Assembly (NCBI GenBank): GCA_963805715.1
Contig: CAWDVK010000013.1
Location: 62,001-126,000, forward strand
Direction: 5' to 3'
DNA length: 64,000 nt
Source: CAWDVK01 sp963805715
GTDB lineage: Bacteria > Actinomycetota > Actinomycetes > Streptosporangiales > Streptosporangiaceae
Shown here: positions 8,429-16,315 of the stretch, one piece after another
How the letters are laid out: every line of letters starts with the position of its first letter
How positions within the stretch are numbered: position 1 is the stretch's first letter
Notes under the pieces: model-generated
The model's input: only the letters and a program-made list of their open reading frames with translations
The model's database searches: none
Told to the model about the DNA's origin: nothing
Translations under genes and position numbers: made by a program

Positions 8429-10980
8429 CTACGAGGCGGGGACGGGCGGCAGGGCACGGGAGCGCAGCGCGCGCTCGGTCATGTCGCGCCGCTCGACGAT
8501 GACCCGTACCAGGCCGGGCTCGTCCTGGTGGACGGCCAGGAAGGCGTCAATCCGTTCCAGCAGCTCAGGCGACGCCGCCGGGTAAGGGAACAGGGCCTGG
8601 GCGAGAACGGCACGGAACTGCTCGCCGCGCGACGACCAGATGCCCGGCAAGGCGGCGAAGTACCGCTCGGTGTAGGGCGCGAGCAGGCTGGCGTGCTCGG
8701 GCTGGCCGAAGCTGCGCGCCACCTCCAGGACGCCCTCGACGCCGAGTTCGTCGCTCTCGGCCAGCAGCCGCCAGGCCGCCGCCTTGTGCGCGGCGTCCGG
8801 GATGGCGGCCCGGCATGCGGCCGCGTGCCGTTTGCCCGCGTCGGTGATGTCCCGCTCGAGTTCGGCGTCGATGGCATCGTCCCCGGCCCGGCCGGCGGAG
8901 GCGAGCCGGCGCAGCATGGCCCAGCGCAGCTCGGTGTCCACGGCCAGGCCGGGGATCTCGGCCGTGCCGTCGAGCAGCCCGGCCACCAGGTCCAGCTGCT
9001 CCGCGGTGGTCGCGGTCCAGCTGAGGAACTGGGCCCACGCGAGCTGATGGTCGCTGCCTGGCCCGGCGGCCCGCAGCAGCCTGATGGCGATCGCGGCGAG
9101 CTCCGCCTTGCCCTCCGGCACCCACCGCGGGTCCGCCGTCAGTGACATGAGCTGCTGCGTGACCATGTGCAGGATCTGCAGCATCGAGACCGACGGCTCG
9201 GCCTCCATGCCGTTGACCAGGATCGCCGCGAAGGCCGGCACCGAAGCTCAGCCTGCTGCGCCATGTCGATCAGGGCGCTCCAGCACACCGCGCGCGCCAG
9301 CGAGTCGGAGAACCGGCCGATCGAGCTGGTCAGCGTGCGGATCGAGCGGGAGTCGAACCGGACGATCGCGTAGCTGAGATCGTCGTCATTGAGCAGGATC
9401 AGGTCGGGCTGGGCGGTGCCGGCCAGCCCGGGGACGTCGGTGCGGGCCGCCCGGATGCTGACCTCGGTGCGCCCGGTGCGCACCAGCACGCCGTCCGCGA
9501 GGTCGTACAGGCCGATCGCGAGGTGATGCGGCCGCAGCGTCGGCTGCTGCTCCGGGGCCTCCTGCAGGATGGTGAACGACGTGAACGCCCCGCTGCTGTC
9601 GACCTCGAACTCGCTGCGCAGCGTGTTCGGCCCTGCCGTCTCCAGCCAGGCCTTTGACCAGTCGGTCAGCTCGGTGCCCGAGCTGGCCTCCACCGCACGC
9701 AGCAGGTCGGCCAGCGCGGCGTTACCCCAGGCGTGCGCGGTGAGGTAGGCGCTGATGGCGGCGAAGAAGCTCGCCCGGCCGACGTAGGCCACGAGCTGCC
9801 TGAGCACGGACGCGCCCTTGGCGTAGCTGATGCCGTCGAAGTTCGCGATCGCCTGGCTGAGGGTGGGCACGTCGGCGGCGATCGGGTGGGTGGACGGCAG
9901 CTGGTCCTGCATGTAGCCCCACGTCTTGCGCCCGCTGGAGAAGCTTGTCCAGGCGTCGGTGAACCTGGTTGCCTCCGCGCTGGCCAGCGCCGCGCAGAAC
10001 TCCGCGAAGGACTCGTTCAGCCAGAGGTCGTCCCACCACTTCATGGTGACCAGGTCGCCGAACCACATATGCGCCATCTCGTGCAGGATGACCATGGCGC
10101 GCAGCTCGTACATCATGTCGGTGACCTTGGACCGGAAGAGCAGCTGCTCGGAGATGGTCACGCAGCCGGCGTTCTCCATCGCGCCGGCGCTGAACTCGGG
10201 CACGAAGACCTGGTCGTACTTCGCGAACGGGTAGTCGGCCTGGAACAGGCCGGGATAGAAATCGAAGCCCTGACGGGTGATGGCGAGCATCTCATCCGGC
10301 TCCAGGTTCCCGGCCAATGAGGCCCGGCAGGCCAGGCCGAGGGGGATGACCTGGCCGCTGGGCGTGGTGTGCGAGGTGCGCACGACGTGGTACTCGCCGG
10401 CGACGACAGCCGTCAGGTAGGTGGAGATCCGCGGGGTGGCCGGGAAATGCCAGACCGCATGGCCAGGGTCGGCCGGCGGGTCCGGGGCCGGCTGGTTCGA
10501 CAGCACGGTCCAGTGCTCCGGCGCGATGACGTGGAAGGTGAACTCGGCCTTGAGGTCGGGCTGCTCGAAGTTGGCGTACACCTTGCGCGCGTCAGCCGGC
10601 TCGCAGTTGGTGTAGGTATGCACCTTGCCGTCGGCCGAGTCGACCGCGCGGAACATCCCTGAGCCATCGCTGCTGTAGGCGCAGTCAGCGATCACGCGCA
10701 CCTCGTTGCGAGCGGCCAGGCCGGGCAGCGTGATCCGGCCGTCGGCGTACGCGTCGTCCGGGTCGATGACGGTTCCGTTCAGGACGATCTCGCGGACGGC
10801 CGGCGCGATCAGGTCGAGGTACGTGGCGGCGCCAGGCTCGCGGCAGTCGAACCGGATCACCGAGGTACTGCGGAAGTGCTGCTCGCCGCGGGTGAGATCG
10901 AGCGTGACATCGTAGGACCGCACGTGCAGCAGGCGGGCGCGCACGCTGCACTCGCTCCGGGTGATCTCTGCCGTCGGCAT
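8429..10980 (-). pseudogene. pepN: aminopeptidase N (M1 family), one frameshift
   Basis: This zinc aminopeptidase trims N-terminal residues from peptides in the cytosol. The start is ATG 10980 (MPTAEITRSECSVRARLL), with GGAAAGGGA upstream. The exopeptidase motif GAMEN is at residues 266-270. The zinc site HEMAH is at 300-304, with the third ligand Glu323 in WLNESFAEF, exactly the expected spacing. After AVCWSALIDMAQQAEL the frame breaks near 9241-9250 and resumes one base out in the ERAP1-like C-terminal domain, which runs to 8429. A single missing base would restore a protein of about 850 residues, the normal length. This may be a sequencing error or a recent mutation. The catalytic domain is intact either way. 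The MFS gene follows 16 bases later. Confidence 0.9.
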
Positions 10981-11232
10981 CGAGTCGTCCCTTTCCAGGC
11001 GAAAAAGCGGGCCAGCGCATCCGGCTGTCAGCCCCTGCAAATGCTAAGGCAGGCCCGCCGTGTCCCGGCGCGGCTCAGCCCGGCTGTCCGCCGGACGGCG
11101 GACCAGGTCTTCCCGTTGTGGTTAAAGTCTCCCTGGGCATGTCTTGACCTGATCGTGAACCCGGCGCTAACTTGTCGCACTTCGGCGGTTTCTGTGCGCC
11201 ACGGGGGAGCGCGGCCGCCGGATGGGGGAACA

Positions 11233-11826
11233 ATGTGGTTGACAGCCAAGCTTGGCATGCTCGCGGCGGCCGGAGCCGCCGCGGCGCTCGCGGCCGGTGT
11301 CGTGCCGGCCCAGGCGAGCACGGGACCTCCTGGACCTCCCGGAGGTCCGGGAGGCCCAGGGCACGGCCGCACCATCAGCGGCCCTGAGTTCATCCAGGGT
11401 GCCGCCTACGGGCCGGGCGCCATCGCTAACAACCCGGTCATCCCGGTGCGGCTGGCCGGCCTCGTGTGGGCTCGGGGCGTGCTGGCCACCACCGGCGGCC
11501 CGCCCGCCACCTTCTACACCAACCGCGGGATCATGTACTCGACCCAGGTCGGCGGCCCGCTCAGCCAGAACCAGTACGTCAACCCGAGGACCTGCTACGC
11601 CGTGTACTCGGAGACGTTCAGGGTCGCGGCGACCGGGGGCACCGGCGCATTCTCGGGAGCCAGGGGCTTCGGCCTGGCCAGCGTGAACGGCGGCTCCTTC
11701 GTGCCCAGGTATCCGAACGGGCAGTGCAACCCGAATCTGCCCAGTAACAACCCGCAGAACGCCTTCATCAACGTGCGGGCGCACCTGTGGCTGACGGTCC
11801 GGCAGTACCGTCACTTCCAGCACTAG
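11233..11826 (+). CDS. secreted protein, possibly allene-oxide-cyclase/dirigent-like barrel
   Basis: This 197-residue protein starts at ATG 11233 behind GGGGGA. A clear Sec signal peptide (AKLGMLAAAGAAAALAAG) is likely cut after PAQA at about residue 28. A short collagen-like Gly-Pro stretch follows (GPPGPPGGPGGPG). The body contains FRVAATGGTGAFSGARGFG, which resembles the GGTG-x-F/Y-x-GARG motif of actinobacterial barrel proteins related to dirigent/allene oxide cyclase; that assignment is tentative. Two Cys residues (in RTCYAVYSE and NGQCNPN) could form a disulfide. It stands alone and is followed at once by a good terminator. The function is unknown. Confidence 0.75.
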   Translation: MWLTAKLGMLAAAGAAAALAAGVVPAQASTGPPGPPGGPGGPGHGRTISGPEFIQGAAYGPGAIANNPVIPVRLAGLVWARGVLATTGGPPATFYTNRGIMYSTQVGGPLSQNQYVNPRTCYAVYSETFRVAATGGTGAFSGARGFGLASVNGGSFVPRYPNGQCNPNLPSNNPQNAFINVRAHLWLTVRQYRHFQH

Positions 11827-11838
11827 TCGCCGGCCGGC

Positions 11839-11871
11839 AGGAAGGGTCGCTTCGCCGAAGCGGCCCTTCCT
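11839..11871 (+). terminator. strong stem-loop terminator after the secreted protein gene
   Basis: AGGAAGGG-T-CGCTTCG pairs with CGAAGCG-G-CCCTTCCT around a one- to three-base turn, giving a stem of about 16 pairs. It starts 13 bases after the stop codon at 11826, the right place for an intrinsic terminator in a high-GC genome without a long U tract. Confidence 0.75.
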
Positions 11872-12009
11872 TCCTGTGCGCCCCGGCGGCCGCCTGGGCC
11901 TTGGCTCAGCGGCTGCCGCAGGCCGGTCTCGCCCCGGTGCGCGCGAGCGCCCGGCAGTCGGCGCGACCGCGCTCCGGCAGCAGCCACTGGTCCGTGGTCA
12001 GATGGATAC

Positions 12010-12903
12010 ATGAAGATCCGGATCGGGATGAGCCTCGGGGCAGTGAGCGGCAGCGGAGGGCTCGCCGCGGCGGTGGACGAGCTTGAGGCCGCGGGCGTGG
12101 ACTCGCTGTGGTTCAGCGAGATGGTGTTCGGCCCGCTGATGGAGCCCTTCATCGGCATGGCCTACGCGCTCAGCCGGACAGCCCGGCTCAAGGCCGGCAC
12201 CGGCGTCGCCGTCCTGCCAGGACGCCATCCCGTGCTGGTGGCCAAGCAGCTCACCTCGCTGGCGGATCTTGCCCCGGGCCGGGTCCTGCCCGCCTTCGGC
12301 CTGCGGCCCGCCCGGCCGGCCGAGGCCGCGGTATTTCCCGCTCCGCCGGGCCGCCGGGCCGCGCTGTTCGATGAGTCACTGAAGCTGCTGCGACTGCTGC
12401 TCAGCCAGGAGAGCGTGTCCTTTACCGGCGAGTTCTTCTCCGTCGAGGCAGCGAGCGCGGGCCCGCTCCCGGCCAGGCCGCTCGATATCTGGCTCGGCGG
12501 CAGTGCCCCCGCCGCGCTGCGCCGGGTGGGCCGGCTGGGCGATGGCTGGCTGGCCAGCTTCCTCACCCCGGCCGAGGCAGCCCGCGGCCGGGAGGTGATC
12601 AACGCGGCTGCGGCCGAGGCAGGCCGGGAGATCGAGCAGGAGCATTTCGGGATCAGCGTGGCCGTCGGGCGCCACGGTCTCCCGGATGGCCTGGTCCGTG
12701 CCATCAGCGAGCGCCGCCCCGGCGTCGACCCGGCCGAGCTCGCGGCCGCGAGCTGGCCGGACGCGCGGCGGCTGATCGATGCCTATGTCGCGGCCGGCCT
12801 GAGCAAGTTCGTGATCCGGCCCGCTGAGCCCGTTCACGACCTGCGCGGGATCAGCCAGTTCCTGGCCGAGTTCGTGACCGCGATGATCCCGCTGCAGACC
12901 TGA
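12010..12903 (+). CDS. LLM-class flavin-dependent oxidoreductase, probably F420-dependent
   Basis: This 297-residue protein has the luciferase-like monooxygenase barrel. The N-terminus KIRIGMSLGAVSGSGGLAAA is typical of strand 1. VDSLWFSEMVFGPLMEPF and RLKAGTGVAVLPGRHPVLVAKQ carry the usual family positions, and PLDIWLGGSAPAALRRVGRLGDGW is the conserved C-terminal block. It resembles the F420-associated mycobacterial subgroup, which has a short insertion region, but cofactor choice cannot be proved by eye. It is monocistronic, ends about 55 bases before the convergent sulfotransferase gene and has no obvious pathway partner. Substrate unknown. Confidence 0.85.
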   Translation: MKIRIGMSLGAVSGSGGLAAAVDELEAAGVDSLWFSEMVFGPLMEPFIGMAYALSRTARLKAGTGVAVLPGRHPVLVAKQLTSLADLAPGRVLPAFGLRPARPAEAAVFPAPPGRRAALFDESLKLLRLLLSQESVSFTGEFFSVEAASAGPLPARPLDIWLGGSAPAALRRVGRLGDGWLASFLTPAEAARGREVINAAAAEAGREIEQEHFGISVAVGRHGLPDGLVRAISERRPGVDPAELAAASWPDARRLIDAYVAAGLSKFVIRPAEPVHDLRGISQFLAEFVTAMIPLQT

Positions 12904-13035
12904 TGGCACCGGTCGCAGCCGCAGGCACGCGGCGGGGCCCGGTGATCAGGATGAGCCGGTCAGGCTGACGGAACCGCCTCGGCGGCCGGAGGCCCGGCGA
13001 GATCGGGGCCGACGAGCTCAGGGCCGCCCGGCCCA

Positions 13036-13155
13036 GTGTCAGCGGGCGCGGTGTCAGCGGGCGCGGTGTCAGCGGGCGCGGTGTCAGCGGGCGCGGCGTC
13101 AGCGGGCGCGGCGTCAGCCGGCGCGGGGTCGACTGGCTCGGGGTCGACTGGCTCA
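13036..13155 (-). repeat. 15-bp tandem repeat, eight units, in the sulfotransferase copy 1 tail
   Basis: Eight 15-bp units run from 13036 to 13155. The first four are identical on the plus strand (GTGTCAGCGGGCGCG), the fifth and sixth differ by one or two bases, and the last two are diverged (GGGTCGACTGGCTCG). They encode pentapeptides such as APADT, APADA and EPVDP. Copy 2 of the gene lacks the array. Confidence 0.95.
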
Positions 13156-14047
13156 GGTCCGGCCGGCTGCGCCCCGGCCCAGTCGGAGTCGGGCTTGACG
13201 TAGCCCCAGGCGATGCACATCTCCAGCAGCGGCTCGGGGATCTGGCTCGGGATCGGCAGCGGAGCCGGGGCCCGAACCTTGCCGGATCGCAGATTGTCCG
13301 AGGCGTCGCCGAGCCCGGAGCGGATGCGGCCGTGGCTGAACTTGCCGTAGTCCAGCATGGCCGGCTCGAACTCCAGGTCCAGGTGGGTGCAGAGCTGGCG
13401 GATGGAGATCTCCGGCTGGCTGGTCATGTCCTCGTACCGGATCGTGTAGCCGGGAATGGCGGCCCTGGCCTCCTCGAGCGTCCGCATGTACCAGCGGGCC
13501 TTGTACATCGACTGCGCGAAGCTGCCGGACTCGGAGGGATGCCAGCTGGGGTCGAAGGAGGCGTTCAGCGAGGCGACGGCGCTGGCCGGGTGCCGGAGCA
13601 GGTAGACGAACCGGGCGTCCGGCCAGGCTTCCGCGATCTGCCGCCAGACGTGGATGTTGCTCGGCGTCTTGACCGCGATGGTGGGCTTGCCGCTGCGGGC
13701 CAGCAGGTCGCCGAGCACCCGGTCCCACAGCGACTCATCCAGCGACTCCTGGGTGAGCTTCGAGCTCCTGCATCGCGATCTGGATCCACTTGGTCTCGGC
13801 CCGGACCCGCAGGTGCATCAGCGGCAGCTCGGGCGGCGCGTAGACCTGGGTGTGGCTGCCCAGGATCATCCGCAGCAGCGTGGACCCGGACCGGGCCGCG
13901 GAGAAGATGAAGATCGGCGCCCGCAGCACCCGCCTGTCCTCCGGCGGCCACAGCCGCCGGGACGGGTGGCCCGCGGGCCGGTTCAGCTCATAACCGACCG
14001 TGCGCCGCAGAGTGCCGTTGACGCGCTGTTGCCATCCCACGGAGCAG

Positions 14048-14065
14048 GACTCTAAAGGGAGAGTC
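14048..14065 (-). promoter_or_regulatory. GACTCT/AGAGTC inverted repeat at the 5' edge of sulfotransferase copy 1
   Basis: A six-base inverted repeat with a six-base spacer (AAAGGG on the plus strand) sits where the homology between the two copies ends. If translation begins at GTG 14040 it lies in the leader; if at the TTG 14082 it is coding. The same element is at 15033-15050. Confidence 0.4.
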
Positions 14066-14146
14066 AAGGGGATGTCTCGCAAAACGAAGGAGTTGCAGCT
14101 ATTTTCTCAGCTGACGGCGTGCTCAGGCTGACCGGCGGGCGGCTGC

Positions 14147-15052
14147 TCAGCCTGAGCTGAGGTCATCCTTATCGCCGGGCTTGACGTAGCCCCAGGTGAT
14201 GCTCATATCCATCAGCGCATCCGGGATCTGGCTCGGGATCGGCAGCGGAGCCGGGGCCCGAACCTTGCCGGATCGCAGATTGTCGGAGGCGTCGCCGAGC
14301 CCGGAGCGGATGCGGCCGTGACTGAACTTGCCGTAGTCCAGCATGGCCGGCTCGAACTCCAGGTCCAGGTGGGTGCAGAGCTGGCGGATGGAGATCTCCG
14401 GCTGGCTGGTCATGTCCTCGTACCGGATCGTGTAGCCGGGACTGGCCTCGCGTGCGTTCTCCAGCATGGTCATGTAGCGGAGCGCCTTGTCGATGGACTC
14501 GCTGAGCGTGCCGGACTCGGAGGGATGCCAGCTGGGGTCGAAGGAGGCGTTCAGCGAGGCGACGGCGCTGGCCGGGTGCCGGAGCAGGTAGACGAACCGG
14601 GCGTCCGGCCAGGCTTCCGCGATCTGCCGCCACACCAGGATGTTGCTCGGCGTCTTGACCGCGATGGTGGGCTTGCCGCTGCGGGCCAGCAGGTCGCCGA
14701 GCACCCGGTCCCACAGCGAGGCATCCAGCGACTCCTGGGTGAGCTGGAGTTCCCGCATGGATGTCTGGATCCACTTGGTCTCGGCCCGGACCCGCAGGTG
14801 CATCAGCGGCAGCTCGGGCGGCGCGTAGACCTGGGTGTGGCTGCCCAGGATCATCCGCAGCAGCGTGGACCCGGACCGGGCCGCGGAGAAGATGATGACC
14901 GGGCCCCGCAGCACCCGCCTGTCCTCCGGCGGCCACAGCCGCCGGGACGGGTGGCCCGCGGGCCGGTTCAGCTCATAACCGACCGTGCGCCGCAGAGTGC
15001 CGTTGACGCGCTGTTGCCATCCCACGGAGCAGGACTCTAAAAGGAGAGTCAA
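14147..15052 (-). CDS. PAPS-type sulfotransferase, copy 2, intact
   Basis: This enzyme should transfer sulfate from 3'-phosphoadenylyl sulfate to a small molecule or glycan. The 5'-PSB loop is FSAARSGSTLLRMILGSH, the 3'-PB element is YLLRHPASAVASLNASF, and conserved PEISIRQLCTHLDLEFEP follows. The protein is about 300 residues, normal for the family, and ends at GYVKPGDKDDLSSG. The start is uncertain: TTG 15052 is the longest reading, while GTG 15025 follows an inverted repeat. Its neighbour copy 1 is frameshifted, so this is probably the working gene. No glycan or PAPS-synthesis gene is adjacent, so the acceptor is unknown. Confidence 0.88.
   Translation of the reverse strand: MTLLLESCSVGWQQRVNGTLRRTVGYELNRPAGHPSRRLWPPEDRRVLRGPVIIFSAARSGSTLLRMILGSHTQVYAPPELPLMHLRVRAETKWIQTSMRELQLTQESLDASLWDRVLGDLLARSGKPTIAVKTPSNILVWRQIAEAWPDARFVYLLRHPASAVASLNASFDPSWHPSESGTLSESIDKALRYMTMLENAREASPGYTIRYEDMTSQPEISIRQLCTHLDLEFEPAMLDYGKFSHGRIRSGLGDASDNLRSGKVRAPAPLPIPSQIPDALMDMSITWGYVKPGDKDDLSSG
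15033..15050 (-). promoter_or_regulatory. GACTCT/AGAGTC inverted repeat at the 5' edge of sulfotransferase copy 2
   Basis: This is the same element as at 14048-14065, with AAAAGG as spacer. Its presence at the border of both copies suggests either a shared leader hairpin or a sequence tied to the duplication event. Confidence 0.4.
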
Positions 15053-15079
15053 GCTTCCGCCACAGAAACCCCAAGGACT

Positions 15080-15325
15080 TCAGCTAACTCTCAGTTCCCG
15101 GCCGTAACTCTCAGCTTGCGCTGACTGGTCCAGCGGCAGCGCCTCCAGCATGACCACCCGGAGTGCCGCAAGCCCGCTGCGGCCGGCCGCCTCCGCGTCC
15201 ATCCGGGCGCCGACTCGCCGGTGCGACAGCACCAGCGCGGCGCCAAGGATGTTGGCCTTGTCGTCGAAGAAACGGTGGGCGCGCCGGAGAGAGGATCTAT
15301 TTTTGATCGGACGTCCGTCTGACAT
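15080..15325 (-). CDS. possible small hypothetical protein
   Basis: An 81-codon reading with good G/C bias in third positions lies between the sulfotransferase and the divergent aldolase gene. It starts MSDGRPIKNRSSLRR and is mixed basic/hydrophobic with no motif I recognise. No ribosome-binding site is visible before the ATG, and the start lies only 9 bases from the divergent GTG at 15335, leaving little room for promoters. It may instead be non-coding upstream DNA. Confidence 0.3.
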   Translation of the reverse strand: MSDGRPIKNRSSLRRAHRFFDDKANILGAALVLSHRRVGARMDAEAAGRSGLAALRVVMLEALPLDQSAQAESYGRELRVS

Positions 15326-15334
15326 GCTGAGATT

Positions 15335-16003
15335 GTGTACGCCGACTCCGCTGACGAGCTCGGTGCCCTGCGCGAGCAGCTCGTCAGCTACAGCGTCCGC
15401 TTGCTCGACGACGGGCTAGCCGTGGGCAGCGCAGGCAACATCAGCGCGCGCGTCGCTGACACGGTGGCCATCACGCCGTCCGGGATCGGCTACCACGAGA
15501 TGCGGCCCGCGGACATCTGTGCGGTCGCGCTGGATGGCACCGGGATCGACCTGCCCGAGCAGCCATCCTCTGAGCTGCCGATGCACCTGGCGATCTACTC
15601 GGCCACCGGCGCGACGGCGATCGTGCACACGCACTCCGCGGAAGTTGTCGCGCTGTCCGCTGTCTGCGACGAGCTGCCTGCCATTCACTACGCCATCACC
15701 GGGCTGGGCGGCCCGGTCAAGGTCGCCCCCTACACCCGCTTCGGCTCGGCTCACCTCGCGGAAGCGGCGGTGACCGGCCTGGCCGGCCGCCAGGCGGTCA
15801 TCCTGCAGAACCACGGGGCGATCAGCTACGGGCGGAGCGTGGCCGAGGCCTATGACCGCGCGCTGCTGCTGGAATGGCTGGCCCGCGCCTACCGGCTGGC
15901 CCTCAGTTACGGCAAGCCCAGGCTGCTGTCGGCCGAGGAACTCGACGAGGTCTCCGCTGAGGCCCGGCGGCGCCGATACGGCGAGCGGAGAGGACGATCG
16001 TGA
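15335..16003 (+). CDS. class II aldolase/adducin family protein
   Basis: This 222-residue zinc aldolase resembles L-fuculose-1-phosphate aldolase. Strand/loop AVGSAGNISARV and TPSGIGYHEM are the phosphate-binding blocks. Glu80 (SSELPMH) is the likely catalytic acid, and zinc ligands are His98, His100 (VHTHS) and His160 (QNHGAI). Length is normal for the family. The GTG start follows TGAGA. The stop codon overlaps a following GTG (GTGA), so a short downstream reading may be coupled to it. The sugar phosphate used cannot be told from sequence. Confidence 0.88.
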   Translation: MYADSADELGALREQLVSYSVRLLDDGLAVGSAGNISARVADTVAITPSGIGYHEMRPADICAVALDGTGIDLPEQPSSELPMHLAIYSATGATAIVHTHSAEVVALSAVCDELPAIHYAITGLGGPVKVAPYTRFGSAHLAEAAVTGLAGRQAVILQNHGAISYGRSVAEAYDRALLLEWLARAYRLALSYGKPRLLSAEELDEVSAEARRRRYGERRGRS

Positions 16004-16149
16004 GCGGCCCAGCCGTTGCAGCCGGCCACCCGGCCGCTGCAGCCGGCGGGTCAGCCAGCGCGGGCACCCAGCCAGTGGGAGAGACCAGCCACTCAGTCGG
16101 CGCCGGCAGCAGCGTGGGTGCGCGGGTGCTGCGGAAAGAGCGACGGTAG
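16000..16149 (+). CDS. short reading coupled to the aldolase stop, possibly a truncated gene start
   Basis: The GTG at 16000 overlaps the aldolase TGA by the GTGA arrangement and is preceded by GGAGAGGA, so translation re-initiation is plausible. It codes for only 49 residues, Ala/Gly-rich at first and ending GARVLRKERR. It has no recognisable domain. It may be the 5' remnant of a gene whose body was deleted, like others in this window. Confidence 0.3.
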   Translation: MSGPAVAAGHPAAAAGGSASAGTQPVGETSHSVGAGSSVGARVLRKERR

Positions 16150-16253
16150 CTGCGCATCGACGTGGCTGCCCGGCGGGCGGGGAGGGCCTGGCCATTCCTC
16201 TGGCCGGTCCTCGCGGGCGATTCATGCCTTGTGCCCCACTTAATTGTTCAGTA

Positions 16254-16265
16254 AGTTTCCTAACT
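16254..16265 (+). promoter_or_regulatory. AGTT-N4-AACT inverted repeat upstream of the GH9 gene
   Basis: AGTTTCCTAACT lies in a locally A/T-rich stretch (16241-16272) about 50 bases before the GH9 start, in an otherwise very G/C-rich leader. Similar AGTTAGGAAACT-type elements occur before secreted glycosidase genes of actinomycetes in my general knowledge. An operator role is inferred. Confidence 0.4.
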
Positions 16266-16315
16266 AATACAGAAACGTGGTCGTGAGCCGGGAATCGGGT
16301 CGTGAGGTCAGGCCG

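Larger units (their letters stand above)
12960..14082 (-). pseudogene. PAPS-type sulfotransferase, copy 1, frameshifted, with repeat tail
   Basis: This is a near duplicate of the neighbouring sulfotransferase at 14147-15052. The N-terminal part carries the 5'-phosphosulfate loop (FSAARSGSTLLRMILGSH). The frame is lost at about 13762-13765, where an extra base relative to copy 2 (in plus-strand AGCTTCGAGCTC) turns QELKLTQESLD into QELEAHPGVAG and a stop. Downstream, in the other frame, the 3'-phosphate site (LLRHPASAVASLN) and the rest of the fold are intact to 12960. Unlike copy 2 it carries an extra C-terminal tail of about 60 residues, made of repeated APADT/APADA units. The start may be the TTG at 14082 or the GTG at 14040; neither has a strong ribosome site. 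Confidence 0.85.
13190..15050 (-). repeat. tandem duplication of a sulfotransferase gene
   Basis: About 875 bp are present twice in the same orientation, roughly 13190-14065 and 14177-15050. Most blocks are identical over long runs. The copies differ in the middle helix region (about 13440-13520 against 14430-14515), at the kinase-like loop near 13765/14745 and in the tails. The upstream edge of both copies is the same inverted repeat, GACTCT-N6-AGAGTC. The duplication is recent, or is being homogenised by gene conversion. Confidence 0.9.

Noticed and set aside
11323..11360. Collagen-like protein
   Set aside because: The Gly-Pro-rich stretch after the signal peptide is only about 15 residues, a linker rather than a triple-helix domain.
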